A DNA stretch of 64,000 nt from Ctenosaura bakeri (GCA_948474755.1 CAOLHI010001304.1:124001-188000), one strand, 5' to 3'; numbered from the stretch's first letter, positions 45,945 to 58,345 are shown. Numbers and translations are program-made. The notes: generated from the letters alone by a model not told the origin.

Positions 45945-48666
45945 ATGGGAAACAAGCAGGATGAGCTTATACTCCTAGTAAAAGAAAATAAATACGATTT
46001 GATAGGCATCACTGAGACCCGGTGGGATGAGTCTCATGATTGGAATATAGGAATAGAGGGGTATAGCCTATTTTGTAAAAATAGACCAAAGAAGAAAGGA
46101 GGAGGAGTCGCCTTGTATGTCAAGGATGTTTTCACCTGTGAAGAGATCCAGGACTTAAACCCAGAAAGCCAGGTAGAGAGCATTTGGGTAAGAATTAAGG
46201 CAGCGAGAAACAACAGGGATATTCTGGTGGGGGTTTACTACAGACCTCCAACCCAGGCTGAGGACTTGGATGACGCCTTCCTCAACCAAATGACTGCACA
46301 TTTGAAGAGGAGAGATACAGTAATAATAGGAGATTTCAATTACCCGGATATATGCTGGCAGTCAAACTCTGCCAAGACAGCAAGGTCCAGCAAGTTTCTT
46401 GCTTGTCTTGCAGACAACTTCATGGTCCAGAAGGTGGAAGAGGCCACAAGGGAATCAAATATTCTAGATCTGATCCTGACCAACAGGGATGACCTTGTGA
46501 ATGAGGTAGAAATGGTTGGATCTTTAGGGGGGAGTGACCATGCCCTGTTGGAATTTAGCATTCAGTGGGAAGGAGAAGAGAAGGGTACCCAGACACTCAT
46601 CTTAGATTTTAAAAAAGCGGACTTCTGTAAACTTAGGGAGCTCCTGGCTGGAATTCCGTGATCAGGAATAGTGAAAGGGAAAGTAGTTCAGGAGGCATGG
46701 GAGTTCCTTAAAAAGGAGATACTGAAGGCACAGTCTAAAACTGTGCCAATAAGAAGGAAATATGGAAGGCATCTGAAGAAACCAGAATGGTTGACTAAAG
46801 AACTCTCAGCTGAGCTAAGAGTTAAGAGAAACATGTATAGGAAATGGAAGAAGGGGAAACCACCAAAGAAGAATTTAAGCAAGTAGCTAGGAGATGTAGG
46901 GAGGAAGTCAGAAAGGCTAAAGCACAGAACGAACATAGGCTGGCCAGAGACATTAAAAACAATAAAAAGGGTTTTTTAAAATATGTCCACAGCAAAAGGA
47001 AAAAGAAGGAGACAGTAGGGTCGCTGCGCAGAGAAGATGGTGAATTACTCACAGGGGGGAGAGAAAAGGCAGAACTACTTAACACCTTCTTTGCCTCCAT
47101 TTTTTCCCAGAAGGATACAAGCACTCAACCTGGCGGTTGGGGAGCAGGGGAGGAAGCAGAGGAAATGAGGCACATAATAAGTAGAGAGGTAGTACAGGAA
47201 TACCTGGCGACATTGGATGAATTCAAGTCTCCAGGGCCAGATGAATTGCATCCTATGATATTAAAAGAGCTGGCAGAGGTCATTTCGGAACCACTTGCTA
47301 TAATTTTTGAGATATCTTGGAGGACAGGAGAAGGTCCAGCAGACTGGAAGAGAACAAATATTATCCCCATCTTCAAGAAGGGAAAAATAATTATCGCCAA
47401 GTCAGCCTGACATCAGTACCCGGAAAGATCCTGGAGCAGATCATTAAGCAGTCAGTTTCTAATCACTTAGAAAGCAACACGGTAATCACGAGAAGTCAAC
47501 ATGGATTTCTCAAAAATAAGTCATGCCAGACTAATCTTATCTCTTTTTATGATAGAGTTACTAGCTTGATAGATGAAGGGAATGCTGTGGATGTAGCATA
47601 CCTTGATTTCAGTAAGGCCTTCGACAAAGTTCCCCATGACATTATTGCAAAGAAACTAGTAAAATGTGGGCAGGACAGGGCGACTGTTAGTTGGATTTGT
47701 AATTGGTTGACCGACTGAACCCAAAGGGTGATCACGAATGGCTGCTCTTCATCTTGGAGAGAAATGACTAGTGGGGTGCCACAGGGTTCTGTCCTAGGCC
47801 CAGTGCTGTTCAATATTTTTATCAATGACTTGGATGAAGGAATAGAGGGCATGCTCATCAAATTTGCAGATGACACCAAATTGGGAGGGGTTGCTAATAC
47901 GCCAGAGGACAGGATCAAAATTCAAAATGACCTGGATAGATTGGAGAGCTGGGCCAGGGCGAACAAAATGAAATTCAACAGAGAGAAATGTAAGGTCCTA
48001 CACTTAGGTAGAAAAAACGGAATACAGAAATAAAGGATGGGGGACACGTGGCTGGATAGCAGTACGTGTGAAAGGGATCTAGGAGTCTTCATAGATCACA
48101 AGCTGAACATGAGTCAGCAGTGTGATGCGGCAGCCAAGAAAGCCAATGCAATTCTCGGCTGCATCAATAGGAGTATGGTGTCTAGATCGAGGGAGGTACT
48201 GGTACCACTCTACTCTGCTTTGGTTAGACCCCATCTTGAATACTGTGTCCAGTTCTGGGCACCCCAATTCAAGAAGGATATTGACAAGCTGGAGCAAGTC
48301 CAGAGGAGGGCGACCAAAATGGTGAGAGGCCTGGAAGCCATGCCCTATGAGGATAGACTTAGAGAGCTGGGTATGTTTAGTCTGCAGAAGAGGAGGTTAA
48401 GAGGGGACATGATAGCCATGTTTAAATATTTGAAGGGATGCCACGTAGAGGAAGGAGGGGGCTTGTTTTCTGCTGCTCCAGAGACCAGGACAAGGAGCAA
48501 TGGATTCAAGCTGCAGGAAAGGAGATTCCACCTGAACCTCAGGAAGAACTTCCTGACAGTCAGGGCTGTCCGGCAGTGGAATCTGCTGCTTCGGAGTGTA
48601 GTGGAGTCTCCTTCCTTGGAGGTTTTTAAGCAGAGGCTTGATGGCCATCTGTCGGGATTGATTTGA
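45945..48666 (+). pseudogene. CR1 ORF2 (AP-type endonuclease and reverse transcriptase), broken
   Basis: This multidomain enzyme nicks target DNA and reverse-transcribes element RNA. The endonuclease part shows ITETRWDE, VGVYYRPP, IGDFNYPD and GGSDHALLEF, so its catalytic Glu, Asp and His positions look intact. The RT part shows [38 protein letters not shown] and the catalytic FADDTKL. The C-terminal region, through [17 protein letters not shown] to the terminal LDGHLSGLI, is also present. Defects in order: TGA at 46,659; frameshift near 46,850; a small deletion with frameshift near 47,385 (between FKKG and NYRQVSL); TGA at 47,716; and TAA at 48,031. The frame is open upstream of the Met used here, so the true start is uncertain. 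Confidence 0.9.
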
Positions 48667-48726
48667 GGGTGTTCCTGCATGGCAGGGGGTTGGACTGGAT
48701 GGCCTGTGTGGTCTCTTCCAACTCTA

Positions 48727-48767
48727 CATTTCTATGATTCTATGATTCTATGATTCTATGATTCTAT
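48727..48767 (+). repeat. CR1 3' terminal (ATTCTATG)n
   Basis: Short tandem ATTCTATG units end the CR1 and directly abut the 3' target duplication. This terminal octamer repeat replaces a poly(A) tail in CR1 elements. Confidence 0.93.
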
Positions 48768-48849
48768 GAAAATTGCTGTCTTTTTGTAAGGAACAACACT
48801 GATGTGTCTATAGTTGTTCAAGGTCATTCTCAACCTATCCACTCATCTT
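48768..48849 (+). repeat. CR1 target-site duplication, 3' copy
   Basis: This is the second copy of the 82-bp host segment, starting immediately after the last ATTCTATG unit. The sequences beyond the two copies differ (CR1 5' UTR versus unique DNA), which sets the boundaries. Confidence 0.88.
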
Positions 48850-49308
48850 AATGCATGGAAGTGGGGAGTTTATGATCCTGCCAATTTATCCTTACATTCA
48901 AAGTAAGGTATGAAAGGTAAGACGATAAACTATAAATTATTGGTATGGTAACATTAAAGTTATCTGTTTTAAAGGCAGGATTTAATACATTAAAATATGT
49001 ATTAAATATATGTATTAAATATAAATAGTGATTGATTATACAACGTGCAATTCTATTTTACACAGCTATAAATTTCAATTACACACATAGTTCCACATGC
49101 ACTCTGGAATACATGGAAGGACCATGTGTTCTACTGACACAAACCAAGATTTTTCACATGCACATATCTATAGTGGAGTGCACAGAGATCATTCTTATAG
49201 GTCATCACTTTTAAACAATTTTCCCCATTATTAGTTTGCTTTTATAAGGTACTCAAACCCCACATTCCGATTTATTATTTGATTCCTCTTTATAAATAAC
49301 CATTATAA
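48850..49308. other. Unannotated stretch between CR1 and solo LTR
   Basis: AT-rich; includes TATTAAATA repeats near 48,985-49,025. Confidence 0.6.
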
Positions 49309-49737
49309 CTGCTGTTACTGCAGGTTAGACCTACTTGGAGATATCCCTAGATATCATTTTGATATCAATAATTTGGCTCTCTTCTACCACCCTTCTCCAC
49401 GTGTTTGTGAGGCCCCTGAACAAGCACAGACTAAGCTTGGCCACTAATTGCTGAACATTCCTTTCTCCAGCCAGGCAGGCCAGAAATAGCCAGATCCTTG
49501 CTTTAGGAGACCTCTCTGCAAACACCTTCATTATGTATGCATGCTGTTTACAAAGGACTCCCTGCCCCGAGCAGGCAACCTGGCAAACTGCCAAGCACTC
49601 TGCATTTGCATACTGGCTAACTCTTTGTCAACTGGACTTAAATCAATCATGCTAAATTCTGACCTTTCCAAAGCTTTGTCCCTCTCCTAAATCGCATTGT
49701 TTTCCCCAAGTATGGCATAGCCTGCAGTCACATTTCC

Positions 49738-49748
49738 CTCTATAAACC
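49738..49748 (+). promoter_or_regulatory. LTR TATA-like box
   Basis: CTCTATAAACC lies about 425 bp into the solo LTR and about 265 bp before its AATAAA, where a retroviral core promoter is expected. Activity is not known. Confidence 0.6.
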
Positions 49749-50011
49749 CCCCTGATTCCGAGACCTTCCTCGGATCACTCCCGAGTTCCAGAGTTCTTGC
49801 TCCCGCTTTGCCTGGTGAGCTTCCCCTCAGCCCCAAGTGCTGAGCTACATCGCACCCCAGCATCGCTCTCTATCTTCTTTCCAGACTCCAGGAACCGTTT
49901 CCGTATCACTCAAATCAACTATCCCTCTCAAAAATCCCACTATCCAACTCAAACCTTTATTTTCTTTAGTTATCTGTGTGCGTGTGTTGCTTACATTGTG
50001 TGCCTGTATTT

Positions 50012-50017
50012 AATAAA
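50012..50017 (+). terminator. LTR polyadenylation signal
   Basis: AATAAA is followed within about 30 bp by T-rich sequence inside the solo LTR. It would act on plus-strand transcripts, opposite to GRM8. Confidence 0.6.
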
Positions 50018-50213
50018 GATTATTCATTAATTTCCAATACTGCTTGCTTCTTGACTTGGCCTGACCCCGTAAACATTGGGTTACAAGATCCTGCTGCATT
50101 ACCCTGCCTCTCGTTTTGCCAGCGGTGCTCTAAGCTAATTTCCCCCAAATTGTGTTGTTGTTTAGTTATTTAGGTGTCCCTCCCAGGACCCCCAGTAAAC
50201 AGGGTAACACTGC

Positions 50214-52142
50214 CCTTGCCATTTGTTGGTGGATATCAGGGCTGAATATGAACACAAGTGCACTGCAAGATGTGAGCACACAGTTGATAGGTGTGAGGCT
50301 GTTGTTTTTCTTCCCCTGATGAAATTAATATTTTAAAGCTATTGTCAGAGCCACATATAGCTTGTTTCTTCTCCGTTACATTTGTAGAAAGCAGTTTATC
50401 CATGTAATTCATTCAGCAGCATTTGAGATTTTGAACATTACAACACTGTCTGGGACTGATTTTTTAAATATCAACTTCATTTATGAGCTAAGAAATGTAT
50501 AGTGCAAACACTGTAAAAGGATTTCATCTGTCAGCTGAATATCAGAATAAGTAGTTGTTACCATGCATACAGCAGGCTGCAATCCTGTAGGCATATCCTT
50601 AATTTCCACTTATCTCAAAACACTGAAGTATAATCATAAAGTGAAAAGTTCATACAATTCTGATCATTCTGAACATGTGAACAGTCAGGAAATTGGAAGA
50701 TAGCATGGGTGAAGTGACAGAGAACAATTCTTTTAATTTCGAACACTGTACTGTCACTTCTGCAACCACTGTTTCTTTAGTTGCTGAACAACCCAAGGTA
50801 TCATCAGTCCTAGTACAATTAGATGCCTTAGACTGGAGTGGGCAACGCAGGTTTTAGGATCACGTCCAGCACTTAACTTAATCTAAAAACCCTATTGCAG
50901 GTGATCTGTTGCCATTTTCTAGCAAGACTGACCAGCCACTTGTTCAACAATCTGGAATCTAGGGAGTTAGAAGAACAAGAGAAAAATATATGAACAGAGA
51001 AAAATATAAGAAGACAGAAACAAAAAAAGTGACAGGAAGAAGAAAGGAAGGAGTAATTTACCCACTTTGGGCTTTGTCCCCACTCATTGTAACCAAGTGC
51101 ATTTGAGCACATTTGGGCCTCAAAGTAGTTTACATAGCTAAAAAATGCATTTTAAAAACAGACAAATAGTAAATAATAAAACAGAATTAAACTACAAAAA
51201 AGGATTAAAATAGCTAAAAAGAGATTAAAAACTTTCTGTACTAAAATGCCTGTCTGAATAAGTCCTAGTTACATCTATGTATCTCATCAGCAGGATGCAA
51301 AACTTTGTCTCTTCTCTTTTAAGTGACCAAAACCATCAACACCACGACGATGCTGCCTAAGAATGCATGACATTTATGCAATCAAATTGTTATCAATGAG
51401 TGACCATGCCTCATCAAGAATCCATAGCTCACTAAGATAGAAACTCAGCTTTACAAACTCAGAGGTAACTTCTATTATTTCAATACTTCAAGGTATTTAT
51501 GAAAAAAGTGCTTCTTGAAACACTGTGAGCATAATGGTTTATTGTCTAATCAGGAGTATATCTACTGAATCAAGTGTTCACCATTCAACTCTCATGTAAA
51601 TCCCATTGAATCAATGGGTCTATTCCATTTGGAACCACCAATACAATTCTGTTTTCAAGGACAATATCCCCACATTTAGGCATCATAGCACCATGTATCA
51701 TACTCACATATTATTCTATGGCTGTTTTCACATGCACCTTGTTTACTGTGGTGATACAGATTCAACTCATGCAGACTGAACAGGTGCAAAAAATGCAAAT
51801 TAATTCATAATCCTGTTTGAATTTTAATATATTCACATTTGTTGGCTCAACATTTAGGATTAGTACTCATTTAGAAACTACGAGCCTATTATTTTCACCT
51901 AAGAACAAATTAGGATGAATCTCTAGATCCCACATCAGAATCACAATAGTAATTTATACTCCATCTGGGGAAAACTTGCACACCTACATAACTTAACATA
52001 GGCTGTATTGGAAATGTACATCAAAACATAAAATATATGGACCACAAAGAAAAAAATCATTTTTCGTGTATGTCAGACACTGATGATACTGAAAGACAGC
52101 ACAAGCTCTACACAAGCATATGAGTGTATGTAAGTAAACTCA
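50214..52142. other. Unannotated intronic stretch
   Basis: Apart from the repeat fragment at 51.1 kb, nothing identifiable. Confidence 0.6.
51115..51265. repeat. Old interspersed repeat fragment
   Basis: GCCTCAAAGTAGTTTACATA followed by A-rich AATAAAACAGAATTAAAC and ATGCCTGTCTGAATAAG is the same type as at 16.6 kb. Confidence 0.4.
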
Positions 52143-52256
52143 GGCCATTTCTGCACTAGACTGTTATAGCACTATTATTCTACTTTCAACATCCTATGGA
52201 ATCCTGAGGTTTGCAGTAGAATAATAGCACTATAATAATCTAGTGTGGAAAGGGCC
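52143..52256. mobile_element. Short palindromic Harbinger-like MITE, 114 bp
   Basis: The ends GGCCATTTCTGCACTAGA and TCTAGTGTGGAAAGGGCC are inverted repeats. The inner arms also pair (TATAGCACTATTATTCTAC with GTAGAATAATAGCACTATA), so nearly the whole element is one hairpin. Flanks are TCA and TTA. A related left end lies at 16,979. Confidence 0.78.
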
Positions 52257-53055
52257 TTAGAAGAAACTCATTGTCTTCAGCAGGACTTACTGCTAGATGA
52301 ATATAGAATTGCCGTTCAACTAAGGGACATACCAAGTCATTGTAATGATTGTTAGTGCCTTTGCATGCATTTAGCTCATCTGACTTGTTTATGGATTTCC
52401 ACCATGTTTTTTTCTGGAGGGAGACAGTTATTGGTGTACCCCAATTCCCTGAAAATATCAAAATGGACAAATTCCTTGCTTTTCCCCCATTGGCAAACCT
52501 CTAGCATTACTTGCATTTATTGTTCTAAAGCTTTAAAATGAAATTTTATGTGATGGATGGATGGAAAATTCCTCTGTAACCCATTAAACATGAAAAACTT
52601 TCAGTAAGTTTAAGTATATAGTTTGTAGAAAAATGTTAGATGCTAAATGCAAAAAAAAAAAAACATAAAATACATGCTCATTTTGAGATAATGTCACATA
52701 TCTTGAAAAACCTAAAAAAATGTCATTTCAAAATATGTTTTTGCAAAGATGTTAGCCAAAGGAGGAGGGGGAGGAGAAATAGAAATCTGTTTCCTCATTT
52801 TAAGTTTAAATGGTGAATGCTAGAAGTATCATTCCCATTGCTGTAACTTGAATGTGACTTGCTCAGAACACTACAAATATAGATTAGGAACTTACTGGAT
52901 TTATTCTTTGCTGGTCCTGCCAATGGTTGCAGGACTGTTAAGAAGGGATGTTTGAGCTGAAAAGGGGCACCTAACAAAACAATCTCAGGCACCTACCACA
53001 GTTGTTTTGTTCTGCTCCCAACTCAGAGCTCTGAATTAACACATTACCTGTAATG

Positions 53056-53125
53056 TGTTGTGTGTGTGTTTGGTTTTGGGTTTTGTTTTGTTTTGGTTTT
53101 TGGTTTTTTGGTTTTTGTTTTGGTG
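53056..53125. repeat. T/G low-complexity tract
   Basis: TGTG followed by irregular TTTTG/GGTTTT runs. Confidence 0.9.
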
Positions 53126-53179
53126 TATTTTGCAAATAAAATAATGACTGGTAGGAGTGTTACTTTTTCTGTGTAATGA

Positions 53180-53400
53180 ACAATATTTACTCATGTTCCC
53201 TCTCCTCTTTTAGGTCAAAAAGTGCCAGTGGCACTGGTATTGGCCCAGAAGCTGGTATTAACCCCCTCCCTCCAGATTCCGACCATGATTGCACTGGCTC
53301 ATGGAGGAGGAGGTGGGAAGGAGTGGTCAGGCACATCTCTATTATGCCTGGGCCCCAGTGGCTGCTAAGAGCCCTTTCCCTACCTGGCCACTGAGAGAAA
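53180..53400 (+). other. GC-rich island of unknown nature
   Basis: A 200-bp GC-rich block stands out in AT-rich intron. It is preceded by a pyrimidine tract ending TCCTCTTTTAG, resembling a splice acceptor on the plus strand, opposite to GRM8. A 72-codon frame crosses it without any family resemblance. It may be a repeat fragment. Confidence 0.35.
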
Positions 53401-54619
53401 AGCAGACAACAGCTGATGACCTTAATCCCTACTTACCATCCCTTCTTCCCTTTTATACTTGACCATATTTAGAGTGTTAGCTTGAGGACTGGGAATTGTC
53501 AAATTATCAGTTAGCAAGGTGCTTTGGGAAGCTTTCTGGCTGAAGGACTAAGAATAAATACTTTAAACAAACAAACAAGCCTTGAGGGACATGCTGAAAG
53601 GATGTTTTGAAATTTTAAGTCATTTTCTTTAAGAACTGGGCATTTGCAGGACTGAGATAAGCAGAGCCCTGTTTACAATGGGCAAAGCATGCTGTCAGGA
53701 GAAGCCTGTTTGACTCAGTCCTGTCTGCTAGCATTCAAAGAGGGCTGTCCCTTTCTTGGTACTGCCATTTAGATGCTCATGATGTTAGTTTAAAATATAC
53801 ATGAGGGATGTTAGAAGATTTTCAATTTCCCTCTTATTAGTATGATTAATAAGAACAACATTGGTTAATTACTTTTATTGATATATGAGTAACCTCTGTT
53901 TTGTTAACTTCTGTATGAAATTATTATTGCTGAAATAGGGAGTACTTCTGTTACATCAGTCATAGCCTTGTTTGTGAACATTATGATAGTTACACACTGC
54001 TCTGATCATTCAGACAACAGACAGAAGAGTTAATTAAGAAATAATAAATAGTCAGTCTTGAGAAAAACATTAACCTTGCTGATGTATGTTTTATTCTGCT
54101 TTCCTAATCAAGAGAAATAGTAAAACATAAAGCTTGAAGAATAAAGTTATCCTTCTGGATCACTACTGCTAGGAGGTTGGACTGAACATAGTTCTGATTA
54201 TCAGCAGAGAAAATTCTTTTGTTGTTTTATTGTATTGCATACTTTGCATTCTGTGTTGCTACCTCACTTCCTACCTGGATTCAGACGTCATCCCAGCCCT
54301 GTGTCTAACTCATTTGGATATGGTGGGTGCTAGATTTTGTTCCACTCACAGTGTCACTTCACCATTACCGACTTCATGGGAAGATTTAAGCAAACAAATT
54401 CTCCCCACCAAAAGAAAGTGGCATTTTAGCTTTGACAAAAAGTCCTAAACAGAAATAAAGTAGCAAGGTGAGCTCAGTTCATTCACTGTGGCTGCTTGAA
54501 AATATGGCCTCCAGCTGTTTCCTGTTGCCAGATGTACAAGACATGCCAATTTAAAAGCTTTCATTCCAATTATAAAAACCATGTTAAGAGCTGCTTATGT
54601 GATCTCAGCCTCACCATTA

Positions 54620-54678
54620 AAGAAGAAGAAGAAGAAGAAGAAGAAGAAGAAGAAGAAGAAGAAGAAGAAGAAGAAGAA
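54620..54678. repeat. (GAA)n microsatellite
   Basis: About 19 uninterrupted GAA units. The poly-Glu reading frame across it is not a gene. Confidence 0.95.
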
Positions 54679-54999
54679 ATGCCCTCGTAACATGCCTTAG
54701 CTCTGTATGGTTTAAGTGGCACTAAGCTGCTAACAGGACTAAGCATATCTCTAATCTTAACATCAGTTATTATAAATGGCCCCTAATTTCCTTATATGTG
54801 AATCCAGAGTAAGAAGATGTAGCTCATTAGAGCTGCAAACCAGTCTTGCTTTCATTAAAAATAAGAAAGCTAATGTCAGCTCTCAGTTCTAAAAATAATG
54901 TTGCTTCTTGCATTTTTGGGGGGGGGGAACAGTATTTTGGCTAAGTTCTCAAGTGCTGCATTTACTTCCATTATTCCTTAGAGACTTCACAGTTATCTC

Positions 55000-57389
55000 T
55001 AATATTGATATTATAAGAGGTTCTCACTGCACGGTTTGTGTGTTCAAGGCACAGGCAATGAGCTTTGCAATTACAAAATAATTAATAAATAATACAATAC
55101 AGCAGAAAACCTATAAAGAATTTGTTGTATTTCAAAACACAGGCTTTCAAAACACAAGCACAAGCATGCAGAACTTGATTCACAAGCTCTCCTGTGGCAC
55201 TGCCTGGGAAATAAGACCTTTTGATACATAGACAGATATCCCCTCACTATGAAATTCTGATTTTAGAATCACAGTGGGATGGAGCAAGCTAAATGAACAT
55301 TCTTCTAGGACCTTTAATTTTCCCACACAACTGAAATGAGAGTAGCTGTCTTTGAAAGATGAGGCCATCTTTCAAAGCAGTGGCAGGAACCTGATAAATG
55401 AGAATAGAATAGAAAGAGGTATTCAGTTTTATGGGCAGCTTCTAACCCAAAGAGATATTATTCAGTTTGTCTTTCACAATCTTTGTCAGCTCTGGGAAGT
55501 GAGGCCTTTGATCACCTGCAGTGTTGTTTCACCCAGCTTACCCATGTGGGAGGCAGAGAAGGAAATGAACTCATTCATTCATTCTTGACTGCTCCTGTTA
55601 CATGAACCATGGGTCAAAACTACCTCCAAAACCTTTGGTTATATATGTAGCTTGTATGACATGAGTATTTTAAACAGACAGGTTCCTCTCCATCCAGTCT
55701 CTTCTCCATTGAAGCTACCGACACAGCCAACACACAGCATATTGCTGCCTGAAGCAAAATACAACATAGCCCTGACAGTTTTAGCTTGCAACTGTAATGT
55801 CATAGGAGTGAAGAATTTACTTTATTTTAGTCTGAACTTTAAAAAAGATAGTAAAGGTGTTCAGCCCTATCTCCCCATTCATTCATTCAATTTTTACCCC
55901 ACCTTTCCCCTGCCAAGAGACCCAAAACAGCTTACAATTTTTAAAATCAAAGTTTAGCTAAAAATATACCGTTATGAAAGTTTTACAACAAGGATCATGC
56001 ACCAAAGCTGGGAGCAGCAGCCTAGCTTCAGCACTATAGGGCACATATACAACATGGCATACATATGTGTACTTTCCACCCTTCAGGATCTGCAATCTAA
56101 GGCAGGTGCATTATTCTTTTGGTAAGGGGAGCCTTGCATGCTGGAATTATCTTGTGAAATAACTGTGTAACTTAGGCTATCCTATATGAGCTACACTACT
56201 TGTCTGCTTGACTCTTCTATAGATTAGTGATGTATCTAGATTAGATGGATTACAGCATAGGGCATCAGCTTTCTGGCAAAAACTACATTGTGTAGATAAT
56301 GGTTCCAGATGGGAATGAGGGGAAAAACATCTTATGCATAGTCCTGTTTTGACTACATTTATAATAGTAGTTATATTATTCATGCAGTAAATCCCTTAGC
56401 ATGAATACTGCAGTACAGTAATAGGGATACCAGAAGCAATGCCCAGAGATAGTGTACCACAATGGAGGAAAACTAATGGGCTTACCTCGCTAGGAAGAAC
56501 TCTATGAGATACCCTCTCAATCCAGCACTCCATTCTCTAGCAATCTACTGTGCTTTGATGACAGGTCAGCTGGAAGATGGCTTAACTGCAGTGTATTGAG
56601 CTACATGTTGGCCAACAGTCCCAAGAACACTACCAGAACACATTTCACTGATGTGAAATGGAGCTGCTATTTATTAAATGATCACCTACTTTTCCTGTGA
56701 GAAATATCTGCTTTGTCCTTGAAGTTCCATAGTTTATTCTTCTCTTTAAGTCTGAAAGGCTGTGGAGGTGGGACAGCCCAGTTCTTAAAAACACAGGGTC
56801 GCTCAGCAATTATATTAAATCCCAGACAATTTGCTAAGAAAGGCATGAGAATGAACAAACAAGGAAACTGGTGCAGTGGAGAGTCATTTCTAATTATAGC
56901 TGCTGCTGCGGCTCTTCTTTCTCCTCCTCTTCCTCCTCCTCTTTCTCCACCTTCAAACCACACATCAAGTACTTTTCCCATGCTGACATTTGTAACAGGG
57001 TCACAGGTTTGCCCCTATCTTTATGCCATGAAAGAGGGAATAATTCAGAGTGGAGTCAATCCATCAGATCTGCTCTATGAAACCCTTCTCTTTCAAACTA
57101 GTGCATTCCCATCCTTGCACACCACTGTCCCTCAGATAGGGATAATAAGCAATGAGGGGATAGGCAGGCAACAGAAGAAGTAAAGGGTTGAATACAACAC
57201 ACAACAGAAGCAGTGTATGACAGTTGGGCAAAGAAGCAGTGAGGAACTTGTGAGAGGCAGCAGTGGCAAATGGCCAGGAAGGCAGCAGTGATGGGCAGGA
57301 AGTGGAGAGATACATGCCTCTGCTACCCCCAGCCTGCTATTGGAATCTAGGGCCCAATTTTATCCAGACTAGGGAAAGCAGGGAATATT
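55000..57389. other. Unannotated intronic stretch
   Basis: A fragment (CCCCACCTTTCCCCTGCC, CAAAACAGCTTACAATTT) at 55,895-55,945 is of the 16.6-kb repeat type. A CTCCTCCT-rich patch lies at 56,910-56,955. No gene recognised. Confidence 0.5.
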
Positions 57390-57600
57390 CAGAATGGATA
57401 ATTATTGCAGTGCTATGGTCTGTCATCTGGAATCCTAACATTCCCTAGTTCACTTTCCTGAACTACAACATAAGAACTCTCTGTCACAGAATTCTAACGT
57501 CATGAAGCTACAAATCCCAGGATTACATACAATGGAGCCATAGGAGTTAAAATGGAATTGAAGTTCTGTAACTGTGTTGTGTGGACAAAGTCCTGATCAA
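57390..57600. repeat. Possible MITE remnant
   Basis: CATCTGGAATCCTAACATTC, GCTACAAATCCCAGGATTAC and GTGTTGTGTGGACAAAGTCC are in the order of small hAT/Harbinger-like foldbacks. It is too diverged to set boundaries. Confidence 0.4.
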
Positions 57601-58144
57601 ATAATTCCACATGAACATACTAAAGAATCTGACATGAAGGAGTTAACACTGGGCATAAATCTGAGGAAGGTCTAAAAACTGACTTCTTCATGACTAAACT
57701 AATGCTGAGGGGGGAAAGGGACTCTTCTTGAAAGGCTGGAGGTTTTTTCCTGGCTGGTGGCTGAGCTTATAGAAACTGGTGGGACAAAGCTCAAAGAATA
57801 ACAAGGCTGATAAACATCATTCTTCAACAAGAAGTCAGTAAGTGGGCAGTCAGATTTCCAAGAGCCAACAGCAGAGAAATGACAATAGGGGCAAGTCAAC
57901 TGAAGTGAAGTGGACACCTTGCTACCAAAGAGCAAACTGCAACCATTTTAAACTTCCAGAATAATAGGGTGGTTTTAAAAGATGTACCTCGCCTTTTCAT
58001 TAAACAATGGCAAGGTGGTTAAGAGCCCCTGAAAATCTTCCCATTCTAAGCAATAAAGTTGGCCTGGGACAGATAAAGGGAAGGACAGGGATGGAAGCAA
58101 TTTTTCTGAGTTCCCCTCAGCCTCCACTGATGATACATGTTTAC

Positions 58145-58345
58145 ACATGCCTTCAAGTCACCTGTCAACTTACGGTGCCCCACGAATTTGGCCAAGGAAT
58201 ACTCAGAGGTCACTTGCTATTTCTTTCCTCTGAAATATAGCCAACAATACATGGTATTCCTCTGTGGTCTCCCTTCCAAATACTAACAAGGCCCTGATTT
58301 GCTTCCAGGATCAGACAGGATTTGGTGCCTCCATGGCATTTTAGG
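58145..58345 (-). mobile_element. 5S-rRNA-derived SINE, inverted
   Basis: Read on the minus strand it carries the 5S-like head (CAGATCC-type, TTGTTAGTATTTGGAAGGG) and the tail ending ACTTGAAGGCATGTG. It is diverged from the 3.7-kb copy. Confidence 0.7.

Larger units (their letters stand above)
43749..48767 (+). mobile_element. CR1 LINE, full-length structure, decayed
   Basis: This non-LTR retrotransposon of about 5.0 kb comprises a tandemly repeated 5' UTR, ORF1 (zinc-finger, coiled coil, SGNH esterase), ORF2 (endonuclease and reverse transcriptase) and a 3' end of ATTCTATG repeats, the CR1 hallmark. It is flanked by matching ~82-bp direct repeats (43,667-43,748 and 48,768-48,849, three mismatches by eye). 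Those repeats plus the intact 5' array argue for a complete insertion rather than a truncated copy. It runs antisense to GRM8. Frameshifts and stops in both ORFs make it inactive. About 96% identity of the flanking duplication indicates a fairly recent event. Confidence 0.93.
49313..50209 (+). mobile_element. Solo LTR of an endogenous retrovirus (class I/gamma-like)
   Basis: This 897-bp unit starts TGTTAC and ends GTAACA (TG...CA with inverted ends). It is flanked by the same four bases, CTGC, on both sides (49,309-49,312 and 50,210-50,213). Inside are a TATA-like CTCTATAAACC at about 49,738 and an AATAAA at 50,012 followed by a T/G-rich tail, giving a plausible U3-R-U5 order. No gag, pol or env sequence is adjacent, so it is a recombined solo LTR. 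A 4-bp duplication and the LTR size fit class I (gammaretrovirus-like) elements; a Ty3/Gypsy origin is the alternative. It is antisense to GRM8. Confidence 0.82.

Noticed and set aside
54496..54690. A 64-codon frame ending in poly-Glu
   Set aside because: The Glu run is a GAA microsatellite and the upstream part has no family resemblance.
56713..57183. A 156-codon plus-strand frame
   Set aside because: It is low-complexity (Pro/Ser-rich from a CTCCTCCT patch), has no recognisable domain, and lies inside intron. Chance opening is likely.
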